In this document: positions 1 through 6,243 of the stretch, in pieces | Numbering within the stretch: the stretch's first letter is position 1 | How the letters are laid out: the number at the start of each line of letters is the position of its first letter | NCBI GenBank assembly: GCA_023260615.1 | Contig: JALQUY010000028.1 | Span: 1-14,910, forward strand | Source: Schleiferiaceae bacterium | GTDB taxonomy: Bacteria > Bacteroidota > Bacteroidia > Flavobacteriales > Schleiferiaceae | Reading direction: 5' to 3' | Length of the DNA stretch: 14,910 nt | Made by a program: the position numbers and the translations under genes | Notes under the pieces: model-generated | What the model saw: the letters and a program-made list of their open reading frames with translations, nothing else | What the model was told of the DNA's origin: nothing | Database searches by the model: none

Positions 1-487
1 CGACGTGGGGGGTGGTTCAACGGAATTGACCTTCTTCCACGAAGGCGCCCCCCGCGAGTCGCGGTCCTTTCCAATAGGTACGGTGCGTTCCCTCAATACG
101 GTGGACAGCCAACGCGAATGGGCCACCATGGAGGCCTGGGTGAAGGAGCACGTCGAAAACTACCCGGGCTCTGTGGCCTTGGTGGGATCTGGGGGCAACA
201 TCAACAAGGCCCACAAGCTGTCGGGACGTCCCATCAGCGAGCCTTTGTCGCGTCAGTATTTGGACCGCTTGAGCAAGCAGATCGAGGAGCTGACCCCGGA
301 CGAGCGCGTGATGCAAATGGGCTTGAATGTCGACCGGGCAGACGTCATTGTGCCGGCTTTGGCCATTTACCGACGCGCCATGAAATGGGCTGGAGCAACG
401 TGGATTTATGTGCCCAAAATTGGGGTTTCCGATGGCATGGTGCGCGATACCTACCACCAATCGTTTAAATCCAGCTTCGAAAAATGA
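1..487 (+). CDS. Ppx/GppA family phosphatase, C-terminal part (5' truncated by window edge)
   Basis: Exopolyphosphatase / guanosine pentaphosphate phosphatase family, actin-like ATPase fold; members remove terminal phosphate from polyphosphate or pppGpp in the cytoplasm. The visible 161 residues open with DVGGGSTEL, the family's glycine-rich phosphate-binding motif. They continue with FPIGTVR, then LVGSGGNINKAHKLSG, and end with GLNVDRADVIVPALAIYRR and GVSDGMVRDTY, the conserved C-terminal core signature. About 130 N-terminal residues, including the first phosphate-binding loop, lie outside the window. No HD domain follows, so this is the short (about 300 aa) two-domain form. The stop overlaps the next start (ATGA, 484-487), implying translational coupling to the esterase lipoprotein. 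Whether polyphosphate or pppGpp is the main substrate cannot be told from this part. Confidence 0.9.
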   Translation, partial: DVGGGSTELTFFHEGAPRESRSFPIGTVRSLNTVDSQREWATMEAWVKEHVENYPGSVALVGSGGNINKAHKLSGRPISEPLSRQYLDRLSKQIEELTPDERVMQMGLNVDRADVIVPALAIYRRAMKWAGATWIYVPKIGVSDGMVRDTYHQSFKSSFEK

Positions 488-1674
488 AAAAGGGTCTAGC
501 TCTTGCGGCACTTTCGCTCTTCGCTGTGGCCTGTGCAGGGCCAGGTGCCGAGGATGATGCCTCGCGTGTCCGCATTACCGTACTTACCGCAGATACCCTA
601 TCCGCTGAAGAGACGGTCTTTATCACGGGCAGCTCCCAGCAGCTTGGGGGATGGAACGGGCGCGGCATCGCGTTCACGCGCGATGCGGAGAATCCACTGC
701 AATGGTCCTTGGAATTTGCGGCTGCGGATTCCGCTTTTGCCTACAAAATCACTCTTGGCGACTGGGCCCATGAAGCCAAGTTGGCCGAGGGATTGGCCTA
801 CCGTGACTTGGGCGGCTGGGCAGCTATGGACACGACGCTGCACGCCTTGGCCTTTGGCCCTGCGGAGCGTTTGAATGACGGTCAAGTAAGCGGTTTTCTG
901 AATGTCGTCGACGCACCCGTGGATCCTGCCGGTATCATTCCCTCGCGCAAAATGTGGGTGTGGACGCCCTACGATCTCAAGAATACGGAACTACGCGGCC
1001 CCGTGGATCTCCTACTCATGTCCGACGGCCAAAACTGCATCGATCCCGCAACAAGCACCTTCGGGGTGGACTGGGCTGTCGATGAAGCCATCTTGGCCTT
1101 GATGCAAGAGGGCCGAATCCGACCCACCATCGTCGTTGCCTTGGAATGTGCCACCGAAGGGGGCAACCGCCGCCGCCTGGAATACGGACCCGGCGAGCTG
1201 GGGGAGGCCTTTACGGACTACCTCGTACACACCGTGCTAGCGCAAGCCCTTGAATATCCCAGCCTGTCGGAGGAGAGCCGTGTATACTTTGCCGGCTCCA
1301 GTATGGGCGGCGTCTTGGCGTTTCGCTTGTTGACGGAATACCCTGGCGTCTTTGATGGCGCTTTAGCCTTTTCGCCTGCTGTGTATGTGGAAACGGGCAA
1401 CGGCTTGGTGGTGGATGCCATTGGCCCCTGGAGGGAAAACGGTCGTCCGACCCCTTCAGGCTACCTCTACCTGGACAACGGGGGCATAGGTTTGGAGGCA
1501 CAGCTGCAGCCCGGTATTGATCTACTGCTCAAAGAACTCCAGCAAACGGACTACGCCTTGGATGACCTCAAATGGGTCCGCGACCGAAAGGCGGATCACA
1601 GCGAAGTGGCTTGGCGCCAGCGTTTCCCGGAGGCCTTTGCATGGTTGGCGGGCAAAGGGGACTGGGCGCCATAA
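484..1674 (+). CDS. Lipoprotein esterase with N-terminal CBM20-like starch-binding domain
   Basis: 396 aa exported lipoprotein. A Lys-led signal peptide ends in the lipobox FAVAC, with Cys17 as the lipidated residue. Residues about 28-125 resemble a CBM20/starch-binding beta-sandwich (VFITGSSQQLGGWN, then NPLQWSLEF). Residues about 150-390 form an alpha/beta-hydrolase of the esterase-D / enterochelin-esterase type (PF00756). Its nucleophile elbow is GSSMGG (Ser273 in GxSxG), a likely acid is Asp331 in YLDNGG, and the likely catalytic histidine is His372 in DHSEVAWRQR. The predicted role is hydrolysis of an ester on a carbohydrate-linked or siderophore-like substrate at the cell envelope; the substrate is unknown. 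The ATG overlaps the ppx stop by four bases, with no clear ribosome-binding site, so translation probably depends on the upstream gene. Transcription ends at the hairpin just downstream. Confidence 0.85.
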   Translation: MKKGLALAALSLFAVACAGPGAEDDASRVRITVLTADTLSAEETVFITGSSQQLGGWNGRGIAFTRDAENPLQWSLEFAAADSAFAYKITLGDWAHEAKLAEGLAYRDLGGWAAMDTTLHALAFGPAERLNDGQVSGFLNVVDAPVDPAGIIPSRKMWVWTPYDLKNTELRGPVDLLLMSDGQNCIDPATSTFGVDWAVDEAILALMQEGRIRPTIVVALECATEGGNRRRLEYGPGELGEAFTDYLVHTVLAQALEYPSLSEESRVYFAGSSMGGVLAFRLLTEYPGVFDGALAFSPAVYVETGNGLVVDAIGPWRENGRPTPSGYLYLDNGGIGLEAQLQPGIDLLLKELQQTDYALDDLKWVRDRKADHSEVAWRQRFPEAFAWLAGKGDWAP

Positions 1675-1676
1675 AA

Positions 1677-1698
1677 AAAGCCCGCCGAAGCGGGCTTT
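1677..1698. terminator. Hairpin terminator shared by convergent units
   Basis: Perfect 9-bp stem AAAGCCCGC / GCGGGCTTT with a CGAA loop, lying three bases after the esterase stop and 22 bases beyond the tpx stop. Read on the minus strand the stem is followed by a run of seven T, a good intrinsic terminator for tpx. Read on the plus strand the U tract is only TTT, so termination of the esterase transcript is probably weaker. Confidence 0.85.
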
Positions 1699-1720
1699 GA
1701 GCATAGCTGTTCTGCTTGAT

Positions 1721-2218
1721 TTACAATGCCGCCAAAACAGCGTCGTAGTTGGGCTCTTGACCCGTTTCGGGGACCTGCTCCGTGTGGGTGATTTGGCCAG
1801 AAGCGTCCACGACCACCACGGCGCGGCTAAACAAGCCGGCGAATTTGCTGTCCGCAAAGGTTACGCCGTAGTCCAAGCCAAAGGAAGGCGATTTGAAGGC
1901 AGAGAGGAAGGCGACGTTTTCCAAACCCTCGGCAGCGCAGAAACGCGCCCCAGCAAAGGGAAGGTCCATGCTGATGTTCAGCACTTGAACGCCGTCCATC
2001 GCATTGAGCTTTTCAGTGAAAGCGCGAACGCTCTTCTGGCAAACGCCCGTATCAATGGAAGGGAAGATGTTTAAAACGACCTTTTTGCCCGAAAAATCCG
2101 ACAAGGAGGCCGCGCTCAAATCTTGAGCTGTCAAGGTAAATGCGGGGGCTGTGCTGCCCACTGCGGGCAATTCGCCTACGGTCGTGCAGGGATTTCCGCC
2201 CAGTGTGATGTTCGCCAT
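1721..2218 (-). CDS. tpx: Thiol peroxidase, atypical 2-Cys peroxiredoxin (Tpx)
   Basis: 165 aa, the usual Tpx length. It reduces H2O2 and organic peroxides with thioredoxin as electron donor. The peroxidatic Cys60 lies in PSIDTGVCQKSVR, and the resolving Cys94 lies in ARFCAAEGLENV, spaced as in E. coli Tpx (Cys61/Cys95). The N-terminal GNP and the GSTAPAFTLTAQDL segment are typical of the family. An additional Cys11 is present and is not known to be catalytic. There is no signal peptide, so it is cytoplasmic. It is the last gene of a minus-strand group, 11 bases after the ZIP transporter stop. A TAATTTTC box that begins with that stop codon lies seven bases before the ATG and could be a weak private promoter. 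Transcription ends at the hairpin at 1677-1698. Confidence 0.95.
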   Translation of the reverse strand: MANITLGGNPCTTVGELPAVGSTAPAFTLTAQDLSAASLSDFSGKKVVLNIFPSIDTGVCQKSVRAFTEKLNAMDGVQVLNISMDLPFAGARFCAAEGLENVAFLSAFKSPSFGLDYGVTFADSKFAGLFSRAVVVVDASGQITHTEQVPETGQEPNYDAVLAAL

Positions 2219-2229
2219 GGATGAGAAAA

Positions 2230-2940
2230 TTAATGAATGAATTGGGAAAGGCTAAAGCCCGAAAGCAAGCCAATGATAACAATGACCCAAAGAACCGTGG
2301 GCAATCGGTGGTCTTTTTGAAGCTCAAAGAGAATCGTGCTCGAGACGTGTAAGAAGATGCCCACGACCAAACCTCCAATGAAGCCTTCCATGCCTGGCAT
2401 ATCCAGGGGAAGAAGGGTGCCCACTGCAGCTCCGAAGGGGGCAGCCAAGCTCATGCCCAAGAGGGCCAGGGCGATTTTTTGGAAAGGTACGTGGCATTGA
2501 CGCAGCCAAAAAGCCAGCAGTGCCGCAATGGGGAGGTTGTGAATACCCAAGGAGAGGGCAAAGGCAAGCTGTTCAGATTCAGGCAAGCGAAGCATGGGAA
2601 CGCCCTCTACCACGGAGTGAATCAACAGTCCCGTGTAGGCGGGCCAAGGATTGGGATCGTGGTGGTGGATGTGTCCGTGTTCCAGACCGCGGGAGCGGCT
2701 GTCGAGGGCAAACTGCAGGAAATAGCCTAGGACGATCCAAATGCCCCAAGGCAAACTGCGTTCATGGTCGACGTGCGCGAGTTCGGGAATCCACAAAAAG
2801 ACCGTGACCGCAAAGAGGAAGGCCCCCGAAAAGGCATTGCTACGCGCCATCCATGCGCTGGGAATCGAACGAAAGCCCGCTACAGCGCCCAACCAAATGG
2901 GCAGCATAAGGACAAGGATGGAAAGTGTGGCTGTGGACAT
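2230..2940 (-). CDS. ZIP-family metal transporter
   Basis: 236 aa integral inner-membrane protein with about eight hydrophobic segments, the size of compact bacterial ZIP carriers (zinc, iron or manganese import). A His-rich cytoplasmic-type loop lies at residues 87-94 (EHGHIHHH). The first metal-site helix reads HSVVEGVP (His108, Glu112). The second reads GIHNLPIAA (His134, Asn135), where classical ZIP proteins have HNIPEG. The glutamate ligand of that motif is therefore replaced by hydrophobic residues, which may mean altered metal specificity or a divergent subfamily. A third conserved segment is FLHVSSTILFE. It sits between the TSUP permease (9-base gap) and tpx (11-base gap). A TAACTTTG promoter-like box overlaps the TSUP stop codon, four bases before this ATG. 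Family assignment is good; the metal is not predictable. Confidence 0.8.
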   Translation of the reverse strand: MSTATLSILVLMLPIWLGAVAGFRSIPSAWMARSNAFSGAFLFAVTVFLWIPELAHVDHERSLPWGIWIVLGYFLQFALDSRSRGLEHGHIHHHDPNPWPAYTGLLIHSVVEGVPMLRLPESEQLAFALSLGIHNLPIAALLAFWLRQCHVPFQKIALALLGMSLAAPFGAAVGTLLPLDMPGMEGFIGGLVVGIFLHVSSTILFELQKDHRLPTVLWVIVIIGLLSGFSLSQFIH

Positions 2941-2944
2941 GCGG

Positions 2945-2952
2945 CAAAGTTA
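2945..2952 (-). promoter_or_regulatory. Candidate -7 box TAACTTTG upstream of ZIP gene
   Basis: On the minus strand this reads TAACTTTG, an exact match to the Bacteroidota -7 consensus TAnnTTTG. Its first three bases are the stop codon of the TSUP gene, and only CCGC separates it from the ZIP start codon. If active it would give a leaderless or nearly leaderless mRNA. A clear -33 TTG was not established. Confidence 0.4.
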
Positions 2953-3717
2953 GGTGAGCGCCTTGTAAATCGCCTGAAAAGCCCCAAAGAGTACCACCAA
3001 GACTAAAACGGCCCGCACATACGGCTGGGCTTTGGGGATGCGCACGATGTAGCGGGCCCCAAACCAGGCACCGATGGAAGAGCCCACGGCTAGGATGAGG
3101 CCGGGCTTCCACTCGATCAAGCCACTGCTGAGGTAGATGATGCCGGCCGGGATGGCGAGCACCGCAGCCATCACGAGCTTAATGACGTTGGCGTCTCGAA
3201 TGCTCCATCGATCCCCCAGCACCAGAGTGGCGAGCATGAGGATGCCGATGCCCATTTGGAGGTAGCCCCCGTAAAAGCCAATGAGAAAGAACAAGGCGCC
3301 GGATTGCCAGGGCTTCAGGGCGCGTTCGGTCCAGGAAGGGCCGCCCCAACGTTCGGTTTTCCAAAAAAGGGTGCCGGCCATGCCCAACATGACGACCGCG
3401 AGGGACCATTCCATGCCTTCGGCGCTGATGGTGGAACCCAGCCAGCCGCCGGCGAGCGAGCCCAGCAACGTGGGTAGGATGAGGTGCTTGCCTGCGCGAA
3501 AGAGGTAGGATTTTCGGGTGCTTTTGCGTAGACTGCTGACACTGGTAAGGGTTTGCGTGACCACGCCAATTCGGTTCGTGGCATTGGCCACCGCGCCGTC
3601 CATGCCCCCCAGTAGCAAAAGACTCACCGTCAGCGCCGACCCATTGCCCGCCATCGTGTTAATGACGCCCGCCAGCAGTCCACCGGCGAAAAATAAAAGG
3701 TCCATGGAGTCAAACAT
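2950..3717 (-). CDS. TSUP (TauE/SafE) family membrane permease
   Basis: About 255 aa, with roughly eight hydrophobic helices in two halves. It belongs to the TSUP family, whose known members move sulfur-containing anions such as sulfite, sulfoacetate or taurine-derived products across the inner membrane. The first-half signature is GGLLAGVINTMAGNGSALT. The second half has the matching FFLIGFYGGYLQMGIGILML, the inverted-repeat counterpart. The C-terminus carries the usual short basic and hydrophobic end. The start is set at ATG 3717; an in-frame ATG at 3705 (MDLLFFAGG) is an equally reasonable start, while a TTG at 3726 lies inside the promoter box and is rejected. It is the first gene of the TSUP-ZIP-tpx group and divergent from the lipoprotein at 3772. 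Substrate unknown. Confidence 0.85.
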   Translation of the reverse strand: MFDSMDLLFFAGGLLAGVINTMAGNGSALTVSLLLLGGMDGAVANATNRIGVVTQTLTSVSSLRKSTRKSYLFRAGKHLILPTLLGSLAGGWLGSTISAEGMEWSLAVVMLGMAGTLFWKTERWGGPSWTERALKPWQSGALFFLIGFYGGYLQMGIGILMLATLVLGDRWSIRDANVIKLVMAAVLAIPAGIIYLSSGLIEWKPGLILAVGSSIGAWFGARYIVRIPKAQPYVRAVLVLVVLFGAFQAIYKALT

Positions 3718-3723
3718 ACCGGT

Positions 3724-3731
3724 CAAAGATA
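3724..3731 (-). promoter_or_regulatory. Candidate -7 box TATCTTTG for TSUP-ZIP-tpx group
   Basis: The minus strand reads TATCTTTG, an exact match to TAnnTTTG, six bases before ATG 3717. No other upstream space exists for this group because the opposite gene starts at 3772. The -33 element is not obvious. Confidence 0.5.
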
Positions 3732-3742
3732 GGGGAGGGTCG

Positions 3743-3750
3743 TACCTTCG
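3743..3750 (+). promoter_or_regulatory. Candidate -7 box TACCTTCG for the lipoprotein-rlmL-pfkA-priA group
   Basis: TACCTTCG matches TAnnTTTG with one change (T to C at position 7) and lies 21 bases before the ATG at 3772. It is divergent from the TSUP promoter box, only 11 bases away, so the two could compete for polymerase. Confidence 0.4.
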
Positions 3751-3771
3751 CTACACGTTAAGAACGCAGGT

Positions 3772-4143
3772 ATGAATCAGAAGTTTTGGGCTTTGGCCCT
3801 TGTTGGAGCGGTCGCTTGGGCCTGCTCGTCGCCAAGTACGGAAACCCCCGAAGCGCTCCCGGAGCAGCCCTTTGAATATGCCGCGGAGTTAGACACCGTG
3901 GAGTTGGGCGAGGAGCGCATCTACGCGGTGAACTACCAGCTCATTGGCGGACTAGAAGCCGCTACAGTACAGTACCAGCTCATGCTCGTCGCGGGCAGCC
4001 GCCAAATGGCCGATACGCTCACGGAATACCTGCAGCCTGGAGACACACTTGCAGGGACCTACGTCTTCGTCGATGTTCCTGTTTCAGAGGGCACCGCGGC
4101 GTTTTCTTCCCATCTCGAAATCCTCCCTTCTGATGTCCGATAA
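3772..4143 (+). CDS. Small lipoprotein of unknown function
   Basis: 123 aa. A Lys-containing signal peptide ends in the lipobox AVAWAC, with Cys18 as the lipidated residue. It is followed by a Ser/Thr/Pro/Glu-rich tether (residues about 19-35) and a compact domain of about 85 residues. Alternating hydrophobic stretches such as ERIYAVNYQL, ATVQYQLMLV and LAGTYVFVDV suggest a beta-rich fold. I do not recognise the family. It is the first gene of a plus-strand group, and its last 11 bases overlap the start of the rRNA methyltransferase gene (4133-4143). The two are therefore probably translationally coupled despite their different cell locations. No cysteine other than the lipid anchor is present. 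Confidence 0.75.
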   Translation: MNQKFWALALVGAVAWACSSPSTETPEALPEQPFEYAAELDTVELGEERIYAVNYQLIGGLEAATVQYQLMLVAGSRQMADTLTEYLQPGDTLAGTYVFVDVPVSEGTAAFSSHLEILPSDVR

Positions 4144-5272
4144 CCCCAAGGATGAGGTCTTCATCGCGAAGACATTAACCGGCTTAGAGGACGTGCTCCG
4201 CGAGGAGCTCCTAAAGCTGGGTGCGCGCGATTTGGAGCCTATGACGCGTGCGGTGAAATTCAAAGGCGATTTGGGTTTCTTGTACAAGGCCAACCTCTGC
4301 TTGGGCACGGCAGCGCGCATCCTTCGTCCCATCAAATACATCGAGGCCCGCAGTCCCGAAGAGCTCCTTGAAGGCGTTCAAAAAATCCCCTGGGAGCGTT
4401 GGTTTCATCCCGACAAGACCTTTGCGGTTTATGCCTCCGGCAGTCACCCGGCTTTCAGCCATACCGGCTATGCGGCTTTGGTGGTGAAGGACGGCATTGT
4501 GGACCGCTTTCGAATCAAGACAGGCAAACGCCCTTCGGTGGACCGCGAAAATGCCATGGTGCGCATCGAGCTCCACTTGAACAAGCGCCACTGCACCATC
4601 AGTTTAGACGCTTCCGGCGAGTCCCTGCACAAGCGCGGCTACCGCCAAGAAATGACATTGGCACCCATGTCCGAGGTTTTGGCCAATGGCTTGATTCGAC
4701 TGACCGGCTACCGGGGCGACCGTCCCTTGTACGATCCCATGTGCGGATCGGGCACCTTGGCCATTGAGGCCGCCATCATTGCGGACCGCCTTCCTGCAGG
4801 CATCTACCGAAAGTCCTTCGGCTTCATGCACTGGATGGACTACGATGCTGAACTGCACGCACTCATCGAGGCCGCTTCCTTGAAGCGCATCTCCGAATCC
4901 CCTATGCCCATCTTTGCGTCGGACATTGACCGCCACGCCCTGGGGGTGGCCGAAAGCAACGCCGTATCCGCCCTGGTGGACGAACGTATTTCCTTTAGCC
5001 TCGAAGCATTTGAAAACACGCGTCCCCCTGCGGAACGCGGTATGCTGCTCCTGAACCCTCCCTACGGCCGCCGCCTAGAGGTGGATGTAGAAGAGACCTT
5101 CTCGCGAATCGGCGCCCATTTGCGCGAGCACTACAAAGGGTGGACCGCCTGGGTGGTCGTGCCAAGTGCCAAAGCCAACAAGGCCCTCCAAATGAAAGCC
5201 AAGCAGCGCATTCCCTTCCAAAACGGCGACCTCGAGTGTATGTGGCAAGAGTTTGATATTTTCCCCTCATGA
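4133..5272 (+). CDS. rlmL: THUMP-domain class I SAM-dependent RNA methyltransferase (RlmL-like)
   Basis: 379 aa. It matches the stand-alone form of the family that includes the N-terminal half of E. coli RlmKL, which makes m2G2445 in 23S rRNA; B. subtilis YpsC is the same type. The N-terminal part (about 1-45, ending FKGDLGFLYKANL) is ferredoxin-like. A THUMP RNA-binding domain follows at about 50-155 (HLNKRHCTISLDASGESLHKRGYR at its end spans 148-171). The methyltransferase domain has the SAM motif DPMCGSGT at 201-208, SDIDRHAL for the acidic ribose-binding residue, and the catalytic NPPYG at 308-312. Start at ATG 4133 chosen because MSDNPKDEVFIAKTL is the normal N-terminus; a longer TTG-initiated frame upstream lies inside the preceding gene. 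It overlaps that gene by 11 bases and pfkA by four. The exact target nucleotide is inferred from family only. Confidence 0.88.
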   Translation: MSDNPKDEVFIAKTLTGLEDVLREELLKLGARDLEPMTRAVKFKGDLGFLYKANLCLGTAARILRPIKYIEARSPEELLEGVQKIPWERWFHPDKTFAVYASGSHPAFSHTGYAALVVKDGIVDRFRIKTGKRPSVDRENAMVRIELHLNKRHCTISLDASGESLHKRGYRQEMTLAPMSEVLANGLIRLTGYRGDRPLYDPMCGSGTLAIEAAIIADRLPAGIYRKSFGFMHWMDYDAELHALIEAASLKRISESPMPIFASDIDRHALGVAESNAVSALVDERISFSLEAFENTRPPAERGMLLLNPPYGRRLEVDVEETFSRIGAHLREHYKGWTAWVVVPSAKANKALQMKAKQRIPFQNGDLECMWQEFDIFPS

Positions 5273-6237
5273 AACACATTGGTGTACTTACCTCCGGTGG
5301 GGACTCCCCCGGCATGAATGCCTGCGTGCGCGCCGTCGTGCGCACCGCTACGTTGAATGACATCCAAGTCACGGGTTTTTACCGCGGCTATGAAGGCCTC
5401 ATGGAGAACGATGGGGTTCCCTTGACGCGCTACGATGTCCGAAACATCATTCACCGCGGCGGCACCTTCCTGCAAACCGCCCGCAGCCAAGAATTCCGGA
5501 CGCCCGAGGGCCGCGCCAAAGCCGCAGCCAACCTGCGCGCCCAAGGCATTGAAGGACTCGTAGTCATCGGCGGTGACGGTTCCTTCACCGGCGCCAAATT
5601 CCTGTCCGAAGAGCACGGCATCGCCGTCATGGGCTGCCCGGGCACGATTGACAACGACCTGTTTGGAACAGACTACACCATTGGCTACCAAACGGCCGTA
5701 GATACCGCCGTCGAAGCCGTGGATAAGATTCGCGATACCGCCGCCTCGCACAACCGCCTCTTCTTTGTGGAGGTTATGGGCCGCGACGCCGGTTTCATTG
5801 CCTTGCGCACGGGCATAGCTGCCGGCGCGGAGGGGGTTTTGATTCCAGAGACGCCGACGGACATCAATCGCTTGGTGGGCTATTTGAAGACGGACTTTCA
5901 GAAGAAGCGCCGCAGCGGTATCATCATCGTGGCCGAAGGCGACGACGGTGGTGGCGCCTACGACGTAGCACAGAAGGTGCAATCGGAGTTCCCCGATTGG
6001 GAGACCAAGGTGACGGTATTAGGCCATACGCAGCGCGGTGGCAAGCCCAATGCGTTTGACCGCATTCTAGCGAGCCGAATGGGCCACGCCGCCGTTTTGG
6101 CCCTCCGCGAGGGCCGCACCCGGGAAATGGTTGGCGTCCAAGGCAACCAAATTGCCTACGTGCCCCTCGAACAAGCCATCAAGCACCACGCGACGATTTC
6201 GCCCTATTTGCTGGAGCTGGTAGACGCACTGTCCTAA
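5269..6237 (+). CDS. pfkA: ATP-dependent 6-phosphofructokinase
   Basis: 322 aa, normal bacterial PfkA length. It phosphorylates fructose 6-phosphate to fructose 1,6-bisphosphate, the committing step of glycolysis, in the cytoplasm. The N-terminal ATP loop is GVLTSGGDSPGMNA (residues 5-18). GGDGS at 101-105 and PGTIDND at 124-130 contain the two glycines that mark ATP rather than pyrophosphate use. Asp128 is the expected catalytic base. VEVMGRDAGF and LGHTQRGGKP line the sugar-phosphate and effector sites. The ATG overlaps the rlmL-like stop as ATGA (5269-5272), implying coupled translation, and priA begins six bases after its stop. No regulatory element is visible between the genes. Confidence 0.97.
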   Translation: MKHIGVLTSGGDSPGMNACVRAVVRTATLNDIQVTGFYRGYEGLMENDGVPLTRYDVRNIIHRGGTFLQTARSQEFRTPEGRAKAAANLRAQGIEGLVVIGGDGSFTGAKFLSEEHGIAVMGCPGTIDNDLFGTDYTIGYQTAVDTAVEAVDKIRDTAASHNRLFFVEVMGRDAGFIALRTGIAAGAEGVLIPETPTDINRLVGYLKTDFQKKRRSGIIIVAEGDDGGGAYDVAQKVQSEFPDWETKVTVLGHTQRGGKPNAFDRILASRMGHAAVLALREGRTREMVGVQGNQIAYVPLEQAIKHHATISPYLLELVDALS

Positions 6238-6243
6238 GCGCCT

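Noticed and set aside
3718..3726. TTG start for the TSUP gene at 3726
   Set aside because: It lies within the TATCTTTG box; in-frame ATGs at 3717 and 3705 are better.
4049..4132. TTG-initiated N-terminal extension of the RlmL-like gene
   Set aside because: It lies inside the lipoprotein gene, and the conserved protein begins at MSDNPKDEVF, coded from 4133.
5131..5982. 283-codon open frame on the minus strand opposite pfkA
   Set aside because: pfkA is unambiguous on the plus strand; the opposite frame shows no family features.
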